Notes: a model not told the origin generated them from the letters alone. A DNA stretch of 64,000 nucleotides from Bradyrhizobium macuxiense (GCF_007993935.1 NZ_VITY01000014.1:62001-126000); one strand, 5' to 3'. Positions 1 to 10,770 are shown, counted from the stretch's first letter. Numbers and translations are program-made.

Positions 1-1
1 G

Positions 2-439
2 CGCGATCCGACCTATCGCAACGTGATCAATGCGCAGCGCGTCGATCCCGAGGCGACGGTGGGCGACGCCATTGCCGACGCCGCGCGGCAGATCGCCGAG
101 ACGCTCGATCTGTCGGCGATCATCTGCTGGACGTCATCGGGCTCGACCGGCATCCGCGTGGCGCGCGAGCGGCCCAAGGTGCCGGTGGTCGCGATCACGC
201 CGAATCTCGCCACAGGCCGCAAGCTGTCGGTGGTGTGGGGCGTGCATTGCGTGGTCGCCGAGGATGCGCACGATCTCGACGACATGGTCGACCGCGCCGG
301 CTCGATTGCATTCCGCGACGGTTTTGCCAAGGCCGGCCAGCGCGTCATCATCGTCGCCGGCGTGCCGCTGCGCGCGCCCGGCACCACCAACATGCTGCGC
401 ATCGCCTCGGTCGGACCGAAGGGCGACGCGCAGCTCTAA
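2..439 (+). CDS. pyk: Pyruvate kinase, C-terminal part (5' end outside window)
   Basis: This is the end of pyruvate kinase, the glycolytic enzyme that converts phosphoenolpyruvate and ADP to pyruvate and ATP in the cytoplasm. The open frame enters from the left edge (RDPTYRNVINAQR...) and stops at 437-439. What is visible is the C-terminal alpha/beta domain: the segment DAIADAARQIAE, the SSGSTG loop, and the family-typical ending PGTTNMLRIASVG. The catalytic barrel lies outside the window. No neighbour is convincingly co-transcribed, because the next gene is on the opposite strand. The identification rests on the C-terminal domain only but is secure. Confidence 0.93.
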   Translation, partial: RDPTYRNVINAQRVDPEATVGDAIADAARQIAETLDLSAIICWTSSGSTGIRVARERPKVPVVAITPNLATGRKLSVVWGVHCVVAEDAHDLDDMVDRAGSIAFRDGFAKAGQRVIIVAGVPLRAPGTTNMLRIASVGPKGDAQL

Positions 440-497
440 CCGGGCCGGGCCGCGCCGGGCCACTCATCAGCGTGGCCCGATACTGCACTCCAGACCG

Positions 498-926
498 TCA
501 GCCCTGCAGCGACGCGTCCAGCGTGATCTTGGTGTTCAGCAGCTTCGAGATCGGACATCCGGCCTTGGCCTTGCCCGCCAATTCCTGGAACACCGCGTTA
601 TCGGCACCCGGGATCTTCGCCGACAGCGTCAGGTGCACGGCGGTGATGGCGAAACCGTCAGCGACCTTCTCCAACGTCACGTCGGCCTTGGTCTCCATGT
701 GCTCGGCGCTGAGCTTGGCTTCGCCGAGGATCAGCGACAGCGCCATCGTGAAGCAGGCGGCATGCGCCGCGCCGATCAGCTCTTCGGGGTTCGAACCGGG
801 CTTGCCCTCGAAGCGGCTGGCGAAGCCATAGGGGTAATCGGCGAGCGCGCCGCTCTTGGTCGAGATCGCGCCCTTGCCGTCCTTGATGCCGCCCTGCCAT
901 TTGGCCGAACCGTGGGTCGTCGTCAT
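498..926 (-). CDS. osmC: OsmC family organic hydroperoxide reductase
   Basis: This 142-residue protein matches the OsmC family of thiol peroxidases, which reduce organic hydroperoxides and are usually induced by osmotic or oxidative stress. Both redox-active cysteines are present: Cys58 in AHAACFTMAL and Cys124 in KAGCPISKLL, the same spacing as in E. coli OsmC. The longer frame from 962 is possible, but the start at 926 is preferred: it gives the usual N-terminus (MTTTHGSAKW) and has AGGGAG just upstream. It is monocistronic by appearance, facing pyk and followed by a repeat-containing spacer towards the TetR gene. Confidence 0.92.
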   Translation of the reverse strand: MTTTHGSAKWQGGIKDGKGAISTKSGALADYPYGFASRFEGKPGSNPEELIGAAHAACFTMALSLILGEAKLSAEHMETKADVTLEKVADGFAITAVHLTLSAKIPGADNAVFQELAGKAKAGCPISKLLNTKITLDASLQG

Positions 927-1003
927 GCGTTGCTCCCTGAGGTTGGTTGAACCCAGCCACAAGCCTACAACGCCAATGCGACGGAAGTGTTCGACGCGCG
1001 ACC

Positions 1004-1060
1004 TCAGAGCGTTTTCGAGCGAAGTGGACGCCGGTTCGCGTGAAGAAAACGCGCCAAAAT
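1004..1060. repeat. Dispersed rhizobial-type repeat, copy 1
   Basis: A ~55-base element begins AGAGCGTTTTCGAGCGAAGT, continues through a GCCGGTTCGCGT segment and ends in GAAAACGCG. The end segments (CGTTTTC / GAAAACG) form an imperfect inverted repeat. A diverged, shorter copy in the opposite orientation lies at 40607-40639. Recurrence in two unrelated spacers marks it as a dispersed intergenic element rather than part of a gene. Confidence 0.6.
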
Positions 1061-1068
1061 AGAAGTTG

Positions 1069-1099
1069 AGAGCTTCGGTTCGATCAGACCCGAAGCTCT
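1069..1099 (-). terminator. Candidate terminator hairpin at end of the TetR gene
   Basis: A perfect 10-bp inverted repeat (AGAGCTTCGG ... CCGAAGCTCT) with an 11-base loop overlaps the TAG stop of the minus-strand TetR gene. On that strand it is followed by a T-rich stretch (TTCTATTTTGG), as expected for an intrinsic terminator. The overlap with the stop codon is slightly unusual. Confidence 0.5.
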
Positions 1100-1772
1100 A
1101 GGCGCCGACCAGCGCCTTCGCCGGGGTCGTCGCCTGCACCACAAGACCGCGGGCGCGCGCATCCATCACGCCGACCGCGCGCAGCGCGAGCAGCGTCACG
1201 GTCTGCACCGCATCGCGCAGCTTGATCGGATCGTCGAGATTGCTCGGTGCCAGCGGGCCGACCAGCGCCTCGTGCAAGGCGCCGAGCAAGGCGGTGGCGG
1301 CGAGCGCCGTATCCTGCGCCGGCAGATGGCCGGCGCGCACGGCCGCATCGATGCGCATGGCGAGCTCGCCGGAAATATCGCGGCGGCTGGCGAGGCGCGA
1401 GGCGGTGACGTCGACATCGACCGGCTCGGCCAGGATGCCCCAGGCCAGCTTGCGCTGCGACAGCACGTGGACCGCGATCGTGGTCACCGCGGCGGCCAGC
1501 GCCGATGACGGCCCTGGCGCTGCATCGGCGGCGCGCCGGATCGCGGACAGCTCGTCGCGCGAGACTTCCGTGATCAATTCCGAGATCAGCTCGGCCTTGG
1601 ACGGGAAGTAGCGGTAGACGGTGCCGGCTGCGACATTGGCCCGCACCGCGACCGGCGCGATCTGGACCGCCGCCATGCCGCCCGCAGCCGCCGCATCCCG
1701 CGCAGCCGACAGGATGGCGCTGCGCCGGGCAGCGAGCCGTTTCACGACCTGATGTGTTCGCCGGTAGACCAT
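1098..1772 (-). CDS. TetR/AcrR family transcriptional regulator
   Basis: This is a 224-residue TetR-type repressor. The N-terminal helix-turn-helix lies at about residues 15-60, with the typical recognition region VAAGTVYRYFPSKAELISEL. The C-terminal ligand-binding half is alpha-helical and not assignable to a ligand. The start at 1772 (MVYRRTHQ) is chosen over 1826 because GGGGGGA lies about 9 bases upstream. It is divergent from the membrane protein gene at 2214, so an autoregulated shared promoter region is plausible (inference). The target and effector cannot be read from the sequence. Confidence 0.88.
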   Translation of the reverse strand: MVYRRTHQVVKRLAARRSAILSAARDAAAAGGMAAVQIAPVAVRANVAAGTVYRYFPSKAELISELITEVSRDELSAIRRAADAAPGPSSALAAAVTTIAVHVLSQRKLAWGILAEPVDVDVTASRLASRRDISGELAMRIDAAVRAGHLPAQDTALAATALLGALHEALVGPLAPSNLDDPIKLRDAVQTVTLLALRAVGVMDARARGLVVQATTPAKALVGA

Positions 1773-2213
1773 GGCGTTCCGTCCCCCCACCGCATGCCCA
1801 GGCCGGCGCCCACCGGCAGAACACACGCGTCTTCAATGTTTTGAACGATTGATCCCGCAATCGCCTGAAGAAGTGAACAACTATTCAGAGGGGATGACAA
1901 GCTGGAATTGTAAAGATCTTGCGACGGCTGCACGCCACCTCGGATTGAGCCGGCGGCCGCTCCGGCCTTCGGGTGCCCCGGGCCGCCCCGATTCAGCGAC
2001 AGATCGGCAGTCGCCAACGGCACTCAGGCTCGGATCAGGCCTTCGGTGGTAAATCGCGAGCTAAGATCATCGCTCAAAATCGAGGCATCTGGTCTCGCGC
2101 AGACCCACGCGCGCGCGTCCGCATTTACCCGAATTTATCTGAGACCGTGGTCGAGTGCGCCGAACGTCACGTGTGGCGTTGTCTCGATGTCCCCGGCCGA
2201 ACCAAGAAAGCGC
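1773..2213. other. Intergenic region between divergent TetR and membrane-protein genes
   Basis: This 441-base spacer holds no convincing gene. It should contain both divergent promoters. A weak palindrome at 1833-1852 (TCAAT...ATTGA, about 14 of 20 positions symmetric) sits some 60 bases upstream of the TetR start and is a low-confidence candidate operator. The segment around 1880-1910 is unusually AT-rich for this replicon. Confidence 0.4.
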
Positions 2214-3716
2214 ATGTCACTCTCCATCACCAGCAGCGTGAGCAGTCGTAGCTCTTTGCGAGGACTGGTGCCCGTGTGCGCGGCCGTGGGCGCCTATCTG
2301 TTCTATCTCTCCGCCGGTGAAATCCTGCTGCGCGATTCCGACACGGAATGGCAGATCAAGGTCGGACAGTGGATCCTCGAACACGGCGCGATGCCGACAT
2401 CCGACGTGTTCTCCTTCACCCGTTTCGGCGAGCCATGGATTTCGAGCTCGTGGCTGTCGCAAGTGGCGTACGCCCTCGTCTATGGCGGCGATTGGGCCGG
2501 GCCGGTGATCCTGACGTCGATCGCGATCGGCGCGACGGTCGGGATCTTCCTGCATCTCTTGAACCCGTATTTCGATCCGGCGCGGGCGATCCTGATCGCC
2601 GCGCTGGCGCTGCTGTTGTCGACCATCCACTTCTTCGCGCGGCCGCATGTGCTGGCGCTGCCGGTGTTGCTGGCGTTCATCGGCGGCCTGATGGCGGCTG
2701 CGGATCGCCGCACTTATCCATCATGGTGGCTGCTGCCGCTGATGGCGCTATGGGCCAATCTGCATGGCGGCTTCGTGCTCGGCCTCGCGCTGATCGGGCC
2801 GATCGGACTGGAGGCGGTGTGGAGCGCAGAGCCCAGCCGCCGCCGCGAGCTCATCGTGCGATGGGGACTGTTCGGCATCGCGGCGCTGGCCGCAAGCTGC
2901 GTGACGCCCTACGGCTGGAACAGCCTGCTCGGCGCGACCAAGATCCTCAGCCTCGGCAAGTTGCTGACGCTGATCGGCGAGTGGATGCCGGCGGATTTCA
3001 GCAAGCCCAGCTTCTTCGAAGCCACGCTGCTCGGCCTGATCGGCATCATCTGCTATCGCGGGCTGACGCTGTCGGTGCCGCGGATCCTGCTGCTGCTCGG
3101 GCTGGTGTGGATGGCGTTGAGCCATATCCGCAACATCGAGGTGTTCGCGTTCATCGCGCCGCTGGTGCTCGCCAAGCCGATATCAGAACAATGGGGGATG
3201 ACGGCCGTTACCGCCGCCCGCTTCGAGGACCGCCGCTCGCTCCCCGTCGTTACGATCCTGGCTACGATCGCGATGGTGATCGGGGCGTGGGTGACGACGA
3301 CGATGTTCGTCGCCCAGCACCCGTTCAAATTCCTGCCGGTGTTCTGGCCCGCTGCCGCGGTCGACGTCCTCCAGCAGCACAAGGCGCAGCGCGTGTTCAA
3401 TACCGCGCCGTTCGGCGGCTATCTGGTGAGCCGCGACATCAAGGTGTTCATCGACGGCCGCGCCGAGCTGTATGGCGAGCAATTCGTGCTCGACTATTAC
3501 GCCGCGCTCGATGCCCGCGATGCCGGCCAGCTGCTCGACCTGCTCGACAAATACCGCATCGACGCCACGCTGCTGAGTTCGGACTCTCCGGCCGGAAACG
3601 CGCTGGACCACCTCAAGGGCTGGAAGCGGCTCTACAAGGACGATATCGCCGTCATCCATGTGCGGTCGGACGAGGCGAGGGTCGACGCGATGCCGGCAGC
3701 CGCGAGCTCGAACTAG
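2214..3716 (+). CDS. Polytopic membrane protein, GT-C glycosyltransferase-like architecture, function unknown
   Basis: This is a 500-residue integral membrane protein with about ten hydrophobic segments (first at residues ~15-33). The segment after the first helix (DSDTEWQIKVGQWILEHG, then TSDVFSFTRFGEPW and SSSWLSQ) and a soluble C-terminal part containing NTAPFGGYLVSRD and FIDGRAELYGEQ recall lipid-linked-sugar (GT-C-like) membrane enzymes. I do not recognise a named family, so the substrate is unknown. The start at 2214 (MSLSITSS) follows AAGAAAG. The frame is open back to 2046, but that extension has no membrane-protein character. It stands alone and is followed by a palindromic repeat. 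Confidence 0.72.
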   Translation: MSLSITSSVSSRSSLRGLVPVCAAVGAYLFYLSAGEILLRDSDTEWQIKVGQWILEHGAMPTSDVFSFTRFGEPWISSSWLSQVAYALVYGGDWAGPVILTSIAIGATVGIFLHLLNPYFDPARAILIAALALLLSTIHFFARPHVLALPVLLAFIGGLMAAADRRTYPSWWLLPLMALWANLHGGFVLGLALIGPIGLEAVWSAEPSRRRELIVRWGLFGIAALAASCVTPYGWNSLLGATKILSLGKLLTLIGEWMPADFSKPSFFEATLLGLIGIICYRGLTLSVPRILLLLGLVWMALSHIRNIEVFAFIAPLVLAKPISEQWGMTAVTAARFEDRRSLPVVTILATIAMVIGAWVTTTMFVAQHPFKFLPVFWPAAAVDVLQQHKAQRVFNTAPFGGYLVSRDIKVFIDGRAELYGEQFVLDYYAALDARDAGQLLDLLDKYRIDATLLSSDSPAGNALDHLKGWKRLYKDDIAVIHVRSDEARVDAMPAAASSN

Positions 3717-4094
3717 CCTCAACTGCACTGCCATCACCGTCATCCTGAGATGCGAGCCTTGCCGCGCACTTGCGCCGCTGGGCGAGCCTCGAAGGATGAA
3801 TCGGCCACCAGCCGGGCCGTCGATCCTTCGAGACGCGCTGCGCGCTCCTCAGGATGACGGATTCATAGCGGCGATTGATCTCAGCTCAATTCCCCGCCTG
3901 CAACTCGCCGAAGCAATCCTAAATCTTGCCGTTGAAGCGCATCAGCTGCGCCAAGCGCGCCGAACGCCTTGCGCATCGGCCTCCCCTCCCCTTTTTCCGC
4001 CGCGCTATCGGTCGGCGCGGCCGTGCCGTCTTGCGGCTTGGCGCGAGGAGGCCACTGCGCCCCAACGGAGGCCAAGCCCATTCGCCTCGCAATC
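3717..4094. other. Intergenic region with one REP-like element
   Basis: Two genes converge on this 378-base spacer. Its left part is the palindromic element at 3737-3860. The remainder (3861-4094) has only small frames on either strand without recognisable protein character or ribosome sites, so I see no gene there. Confidence 0.5.
3737..3860. repeat. REP-like palindromic element, family A, copy 1
   Basis: The ends are near-perfect inverted repeats (CCGTCATCCTGAG ... CTCAGGATGACGG). Internal arms GCGAGCCTCGAAGGATGAA and ATCCTTCGAGACGCGC extend the symmetry. Two further copies of the same design lie at 22898-23040 and 25233-25376, all in spacers next to gene ends. This is a dispersed intergenic palindrome that could fold into a long cruciform or RNA hairpin. 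Confidence 0.8.
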
Positions 4095-4508
4095 TCAGCG
4101 CTTGCCGCGCTCTTTGACCGGGATCACGAATTTCAGCCCCGACCATGTCGCATCGACCGCGCAGACCTTGACGTCGACGAGGCCGGCCGCGAGCCCGGCC
4201 TCGCGCACGGCCCTGTCGTCGAGATCGGTCGCGACGCCCGACCTCCTCTTCGGCCACGACACCCAGATCATGCCGTCAGGCGCGATCACCTCCCGGTAGC
4301 GACGCAGCTTGGCCGAGAGGCCCTTGGCCTCGGCGGCGAACAGATGCACGGCATCGAGTGGTGCCCGCGCGGTCTTCGCGATCCGCACTCCGGCAGGCAG
4401 TTCGCCGACGATGTCGCTGTACGGGACGGACAATCCGTCGACAAAAATACAAAAGCCCGGCTTGAGGCCGAGCTTTTGCACAATCGGTTTGCCGGAGGTG
4501 CCGGCCAT
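4095..4508 (-). CDS. DUF3052 family protein
   Basis: This 137-residue soluble protein belongs to the DUF3052 family, recognised by KPIVQKLGLKPG at the N-terminus, DGMIWVSWPKRRSG in the middle and DVKVCAVDATWSGLKFV at the C-terminus. The function of the family is not established. It starts 12 bases after the ftsH stop on the same strand, so it is very probably translated from the ftsH transcript. Nothing is truncated or unusual. Confidence 0.88.
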   Translation of the reverse strand: MAGTSGKPIVQKLGLKPGFCIFVDGLSVPYSDIVGELPAGVRIAKTARAPLDAVHLFAAEAKGLSAKLRRYREVIAPDGMIWVSWPKRRSGVATDLDDRAVREAGLAAGLVDVKVCAVDATWSGLKFVIPVKERGKR

Positions 4509-4520
4509 GGCGGTCGAGGC

Positions 4521-6443
<1,923 letters not shown>

Positions 6444-6629
6444 GGTCTTCCTTCGGTGGTCGCGCGGATCGCGGCCTCTCTCTATCCTTGGGCAGGCTCT
6501 GTGGGAATCCCCAGGGAATCCATCCCGTCGATGCCCTACAATCTAGGTGCCGCTGGGGTCGATGCCAAGGGAACCACGCACGACTATTTACCGCATCCTA
6601 GCGCGATTCCCGGTCAAAAAATGACGCAG

Positions 6630-6672
6630 AATCCGGTGTTTTTCCGGGGTGGTTAAGCCACCTTGCCGGATT
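6630..6672 (-). terminator. Candidate hairpin in the tilS-ftsH spacer
   Basis: An inverted repeat (AATCCGG ... CCGGATT) encloses a second small hairpin (GGTGG/CCACC) about 30 bases past the tilS stop on the minus strand. It could end tilS transcription, but there is no clean T-run at the right place, so this is tentative. Confidence 0.3.
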
Positions 6673-6702
6673 ATGACAGCGATTGAAACAATCGAACCCG
6701 GC

Positions 6703-7737
6703 CTAGCCGGAACGTGCCCGGCGAGGCGGGGCCGGGCTGATCCTGATGCGGCCGGAGGCGACGCTGATCACCGCTCCGGCAAGCGTCTGTTTCAGCTTCG
6801 ATTCGCGTTGTCCGATGGCCCCATCCAGCGCCTGATCGACCGCGGCGAGCAGGGTTTCGACCTTGCCGAGTTCGGCCGGCCCCTCATGTCCGGTGCGGTC
6901 GATGGCGCGCTTGAGCAGGCGGAGACGGATCTCGTCCGGCATCACCGCGAACAGCGCAGCGTCGAAGCCTGCGCCGAGGTTATCCTCGCTTTTCAACGCA
7001 AGATAGCGCTCGGCGCCATCGACCAGCAGCTCCAGCGCGGCATTGGCCCGCGCGATCCGCGCGGCAAGCCGCGCCAGGTTCCGCGCGTCGCCGCCCTCCT
7101 CGGCCAATAGCGGCATTAGTGCGCGCAGCCGAGGTCGCGTGAAGGACAGGTCGCGATTGGTCGGATCGTCGGCAAAGCCGATGCGCGCCTTCTGCAGCGT
7201 TGCGATCAGCTGCGCCTTGGAGATATCGAGCAGCGGCCGCGTCAGCAGAACGCCGTCGCGCTCGGTCTCGCGCGCCATCGCCGAGAGGCCCGCGACGCCG
7301 CTGCCGCGCAGCATCCGCATCAGCAGCGTCTCGGCCTGGTCGTCACGCGTGTGCGCGGTCAGGATATGCGTGGCGCCGTGCTTGCGCGCGGCTTGTGTGA
7401 GCAGACGATAGCGCGCCTCGCGCGCGGCGGCCGGCACGCCGGTCCTGGGCTTGGATCCGTTCCAGCGCAAGGTGTGATGTGGCAGGTCGAGGCTTCGCGC
7501 CAGCCGCTTCACATCGCGCGCCTCGCGAGCCGCCTCACGACGCAGACCGTGATCGACGGTGACCGCCACCAGCCGCGGCCCTTGCGCGAGCGCGCGGCGC
7601 CAGCGCGCGGCCAGCCACATCAGCGCGACTGAATCCGGACCACCGGACACCGCAAGCACGATCGCCGGCGCGCGCGCCAAGCCTGCGAACAGGCGCTTGG
7701 CGTCCCTTGCCGGGATGGCGGATTGGTCGTCGGGCAT
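6703..7737 (-). CDS. tilS: tRNA(Ile)-lysidine synthase TilS
   Basis: TilS attaches lysine to the wobble cytidine of tRNA-Ile(CAU), changing both its codon and its amino-acid identity. It is normally essential. The 344-residue protein shows the PP-loop ATP-binding motif SGGPDS (residues 31-36), followed by VTVDHGLR, GVPAAAREARYR and the AHTRDDQAETLLMR segment typical of the N-type ATP pyrophosphatase core. It lacks the long extra C-terminal domain of E. coli TilS, which is usual for alphaproteobacteria. It lies 51 bases downstream of cpoB on the same strand and is probably co-transcribed with it. Confidence 0.94.
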   Translation of the reverse strand: MPDDQSAIPARDAKRLFAGLARAPAIVLAVSGGPDSVALMWLAARWRRALAQGPRLVAVTVDHGLRREAAREARDVKRLARSLDLPHHTLRWNGSKPRTGVPAAAREARYRLLTQAARKHGATHILTAHTRDDQAETLLMRMLRGSGVAGLSAMARETERDGVLLTRPLLDISKAQLIATLQKARIGFADDPTNRDLSFTRPRLRALMPLLAEEGGDARNLARLAARIARANAALELLVDGAERYLALKSEDNLGAGFDAALFAVMPDEIRLRLLKRAIDRTGHEGPAELGKVETLLAAVDQALDGAIGQRESKLKQTLAGAVISVASGRIRISPAPPRRARSG

Positions 7738-7788
7738 CGCAGAACCAGCAGGTCGTGGAAAGGCCGGAAGCGGCCTCCCCTTGCCGGT

Positions 7789-8835
7789 TTAGCACTTCAC
7801 GCGCTTCTGCTCGCGGTCAACCGCAGCTTTGACCCCGCCGGATGCGCGCGGGTACTTCCGCGTGATCTCGCCGAACGCGGCGCAGGCGGCTTCCTTTTCC
7901 TTCAACGCCGCCAGCGACTGGCCGAGCCGCAGCAGCGCGTCGGGCGCCTTCGCTGATTTGTCGAACTTGGTGGTCACGCCGAGGAAGGTTTCCGCGGCGT
8001 CGCGATATTGCTGGCGCTGGAAATAGCTTTCGCCGAGCCAGTATTGCGAATCCGCCACCAAGGGATCGGTTGGATACTTGGTCGCGAAGTTCTTCATCGT
8101 CTCTTCGGCGAGTGCATAGTCCTTGCGCTGCATGTAGCCGATGCCGAGGTCGAACTCGTCCTTCGACGTGGCCGACGGCGGCAATGTGGTCAGGGCCGCG
8201 CCCGCGCCGGGGGCACCGCGCTGCGGGCTGGTATTGCCGAGATTGAGCGGCTCGCCCGCCCCGCGGCCGCCGGGTGCGCCGACCGCCGCCTCGTTCTGCA
8301 TCGGCATCTGGCCGCCGCCGAGCGCGCGCGGAGCGCCGGGGGCATTCGGGTTCTGGGTCGGATCGAAGGCATCGCCGCGGCCGCGGCGGCCGGGGGCTGC
8401 CGCAGCTGCCGGCTCCTGCACGATCGGCGCGGGCGTTGCGATCTGCTGCTGGTCATAGCCGCCCTGCGGCTGTCGGCCGTATCCTTGCTGTGGCTGGCCG
8501 TATCCCTGCTGCGGCTGGGCGTAGCCCGGCTGGGCTTGCGGGTAAGCCTGCGGCTGCTGCGCCGGAGGCACCGCCGCGACATTGGGCTGGCCGGCGGGAG
8601 CCTGTCCAGGAGCGCCGGGCGGCTGACCGCCAAGCTGGCGCAGCCGCTCTTCGAGCTGACGGTTGCGGTACTGCAGTTCCTCGTTCTGACCGGTCAGCTG
8701 CCGCAGCTGGTTTTCAAGCCGCTCGATCCGCATCTCGGCATCGGAATCGTCGGACTGGGCAAACACTGGTGCGGAAACGGCGAATAGCGCCGCGATCGCC
8801 GCGGCGGAGGAAAGAAAATGAAGCCTGGATGACAT
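7789..8835 (-). CDS. cpoB: Tol-Pal system protein CpoB (YbgF)
   Basis: CpoB is a periplasmic protein that coordinates Tol-Pal constriction with peptidoglycan synthesis. The 348-residue protein has a signal peptide ending near PVFAQS, then a coiled coil (about residues 35-68, MRIERLENQLRQL then NRQLEERL). A long low-complexity linker follows with repeated QPQQGYG units and other Gly/Pro/Ala/Gln-rich sequence. Three TPR-like units at the C-terminus (from DEFDLGIGYMQRKDY) complete it. The start at 8835 (MSSRLHFL) is preferred over 8916 because it directly precedes the signal sequence and has AGGGC upstream. The linker, at about 130 residues, is long for the family. Confidence 0.93.
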   Translation of the reverse strand: MSSRLHFLSSAAAIAALFAVSAPVFAQSDDSDAEMRIERLENQLRQLTGQNEELQYRNRQLEERLRQLGGQPPGAPGQAPAGQPNVAAVPPAQQPQAYPQAQPGYAQPQQGYGQPQQGYGRQPQGGYDQQQIATPAPIVQEPAAAAAPGRRGRGDAFDPTQNPNAPGAPRALGGGQMPMQNEAAVGAPGGRGAGEPLNLGNTSPQRGAPGAGAALTTLPPSATSKDEFDLGIGYMQRKDYALAEETMKNFATKYPTDPLVADSQYWLGESYFQRQQYRDAAETFLGVTTKFDKSAKAPDALLRLGQSLAALKEKEAACAAFGEITRKYPRASGGVKAAVDREQKRVKC

Positions 8836-9037
8836 TTTGCCCTGACGACGAGATCGACGTGAAAAGCGAGCGACATTGAGGGACGGAGTACGCCGGAATT
8901 GTGACTGGCACTTCAAATCCGGGACAACGCCGCGGATACCGGTTTAGTACGGGCGCTGGAACAAGCAAGCGGCCAATTGCGCGCAGCTTCGTTCATCTTG
9001 ATGAAAGCGGCCCAGGCCCCGTGCGGCCAAAACAAAA

Positions 9038-9057
9038 CCGGCGCCCGAAGGCGCCGG
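9038..9057 (-). terminator. Rho-independent terminator after pal
   Basis: A perfect 8-bp stem with a CGAA/TTCG tetraloop (CCGGCGCC-CGAA-GGCGCCGG) lies 24 bases past the pal stop. On the minus strand the stem is followed directly by TTTTGTTTTGG. This is a classical intrinsic terminator that should reduce read-through from pal into cpoB. Confidence 0.85.
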
Positions 9058-9081
9058 CTTGGAAACGTATTCGGGATCGCG

Positions 9082-9564
9082 TCAGGAGCTGGCGTTCAGC
9101 ACGGTGACGGCGCGACGGTTCTGCGACCAGCAGGAGATGTCGTTACAGACCGCGACCGGGCGCTCCTTGCCGTAGGAGATGGTGCGCATACGGCTCGGAT
9201 CGATGCCGCGCGAGGCAAGGTAGGCGCGAACCGACTGGGCGCGGCGGGCACCGAGCGCGATGTTGTATTCGCGCGTGCCGCGCTCGTCCGCATGACCTTC
9301 GATGGTGAAGGAATAGCGGTTGTAGGTCTGCAGCCACTGCGCCTGCTTGTCGAGGGTCGCAGTCGCCTGTGGGCTGAGATCGGTCTGATCGCTTTCAAAG
9401 AACACGCGGTCGCCGACATTGACCACGAAGTCCTGCTGGCTACCCGGGGTCGCGGCGCCCCCAATCGCGCCATTGGCGTCCAACGGGTTCTTGTTGGCGC
9501 AGGCGCCCATCGACAGCGCCACCGCCAGAACCGCAACCAGCTTCATACCCTGGAGATATTTCAT
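9082..9564 (-). CDS. pal: Peptidoglycan-associated lipoprotein Pal
   Basis: Pal anchors the outer membrane to peptidoglycan and is the outer-membrane partner of TolB. The 160-residue precursor has a hydrophobic signal and the lipobox LSMGAC, then an OmpA-like peptidoglycan-binding domain with the family sequence TIEGHADERGTREYN, GARRAQSVRAYL and RMRTISYGKERP. The start at 9564 (MKYLQGMK) has GGAG about 10 bases upstream; the internal ATG at 9546 is an alternative. It is unusual in being separated from tolB by two unrelated genes. A strong terminator follows it. Confidence 0.95.
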   Translation of the reverse strand: MKYLQGMKLVAVLAVALSMGACANKNPLDANGAIGGAATPGSQQDFVVNVGDRVFFESDQTDLSPQATATLDKQAQWLQTYNRYSFTIEGHADERGTREYNIALGARRAQSVRAYLASRGIDPSRMRTISYGKERPVAVCNDISCWSQNRRAVTVLNASS

Positions 9565-9866
9565 TCCCGGAGCCTCCACGCTCACGCTCTTCGTACTACC
9601 CAATCGGTCTACAGGGCGATGGTTAAGCGAACGTTCCGTCAACCTTGACGAGACCTTGCTGGACCCCATCAAATGCCAGGCAATGCCGGAAAGCGCCCCC
9701 GATGGTTAATGGGTGGCAAATGTGGCGCGACGGTGAAGGGAAGGCAAGGTTCGCTGGAACCGAATCGCTCGACGGCAATTTTGGCACCGTCCGTGGCCAG
9801 CCGACGACAGAAAGTTGCAGATTTGGAACGGCGGCAGCGACGGAACGACAGCCGGGCAGTCCGCGC
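9565..9866. other. Spacer upstream of pal
   Basis: This 302-base stretch lies between the upstream acyltransferase-like gene and pal. It has no convincing gene on either strand. Because pal is detached from tolB here, this region is the likely site of a dedicated pal promoter, but no unambiguous promoter motif is visible. Confidence 0.4.
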
Positions 9867-10598
9867 TCAGGAATGCGGCACGATCGAAGGGCGCTCGAAT
9901 CGCTCGATCGTCGGCTGCTGGGGCACATGGTGCTCGCGCTCGAACAGCATGCGGCGCTCGAACGCCGACGAACGCATCATCGGGTAGCGTGAGAACACCT
10001 TGTCCCGCATGGTGGGGAAATCCGCCGCCATCAGCCCGACCGGCTTCAGCAGGCCCGGGAACAGGCGCGGCTCGGCAATGGTCTCGTGGAAGAAGACGCG
10101 GCGGTAGAATGCCTGGTGCTCCGGACGAACGATGGCCAGCCCCAGATCGGCGCTGAAATATTCGCAGGCCATATAGGCGAGACGAACGGTGACATAGGGC
10201 AGCTCAGGCGCGCGCCGGGCCCGATCGGGATCCGCAACGAACCGCGCGGGATCGATGATGACTTGGCGGCGATCGAGCCTCGGATGCAGGATTTCGCCGA
10301 ACGCCTCCGCAGAGCACGACTCGCGCCACTCGTTCGTCAGGACGCTGATGCGAACCGAGCTGCTGAGCTGGCCGTCGAGATAAACGCCGAAGGTCCAGGA
10401 GTTCTCCAGATCATCGTATTGATCCGTGACCCGCTGCTCCGCGGATTCCTTCACCGCACCTTCGCGCAGATAGGCGCGATAACGCAGATTGTAGATCTCT
10501 TCTTTTTCGGCGGGCGTTTGGGCGAGGCGGTAGTCAACCTGGTCGAGCAACTCCGGGCCCCGCGAAAAAGCGCGGGGCGCAACGACGGGGGACCTCAT
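9867..10598 (-). CDS. Acyl-homoserine-lactone-synthase / FeeM-like acyltransferase
   Basis: This 243-residue protein has the GNAT-like fold signature of the LuxI/FeeM group, which joins acyl chains to amino acids or amino-acid derivatives. The visible marks are an N-terminal AEKEEIYNLRYRAYLREG, an acidic DQYDDLENSWTFGVY and then a strand with Arg (SSSVRISVLT). These correspond to the positions of the conserved Arg, Asp and Arg residues in that family. The C-terminal half (YVTVRLAYMACEYFSADLG, then AFYRRVFFHETI) is also typical. The product is unknown, and a homoserine lactone is not implied. It lies 172 bases downstream of the GGDEF/EAL gene on the same strand. Confidence 0.65.
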   Translation of the reverse strand: MRSPVVAPRAFSRGPELLDQVDYRLAQTPAEKEEIYNLRYRAYLREGAVKESAEQRVTDQYDDLENSWTFGVYLDGQLSSSVRISVLTNEWRESCSAEAFGEILHPRLDRRQVIIDPARFVADPDRARRAPELPYVTVRLAYMACEYFSADLGLAIVRPEHQAFYRRVFFHETIAEPRLFPGLLKPVGLMAADFPTMRDKVFSRYPMMRSSAFERRMLFEREHHVPQQPTIERFERPSIVPHS

Positions 10599-10770
10599 GA
10601 ACTACTCCGGACTTTCACGACAACTTTTGCGAGCTGCCTGAAACCTTAACAGCTTCTTAATTTTCGTCAAAGCAATCGAGGCAATACAGTTAACCTCTGA
10701 CCGTAAGGGCGCACTTCAGGTCGTGCACATGACGGCCGTCACAACTATCGATTGAAGGTATTCGGCGGGC

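Noticed and set aside
3881..4081. 66-residue minus-strand frame between the palindrome and DUF3052
   Set aside because: It has no ribosome site and no protein-like pattern, and the overlapping frame 3919-4257 runs into the DUF3052 gene.
9867..10598. Called as a LuxI acyl-homoserine lactone synthase
   Set aside because: Only the shared GNAT-like core pattern is visible. There is no adjacent LuxR gene, and the C-terminal half does not match LuxI well enough, so only the broader FeeM-like grouping is kept.
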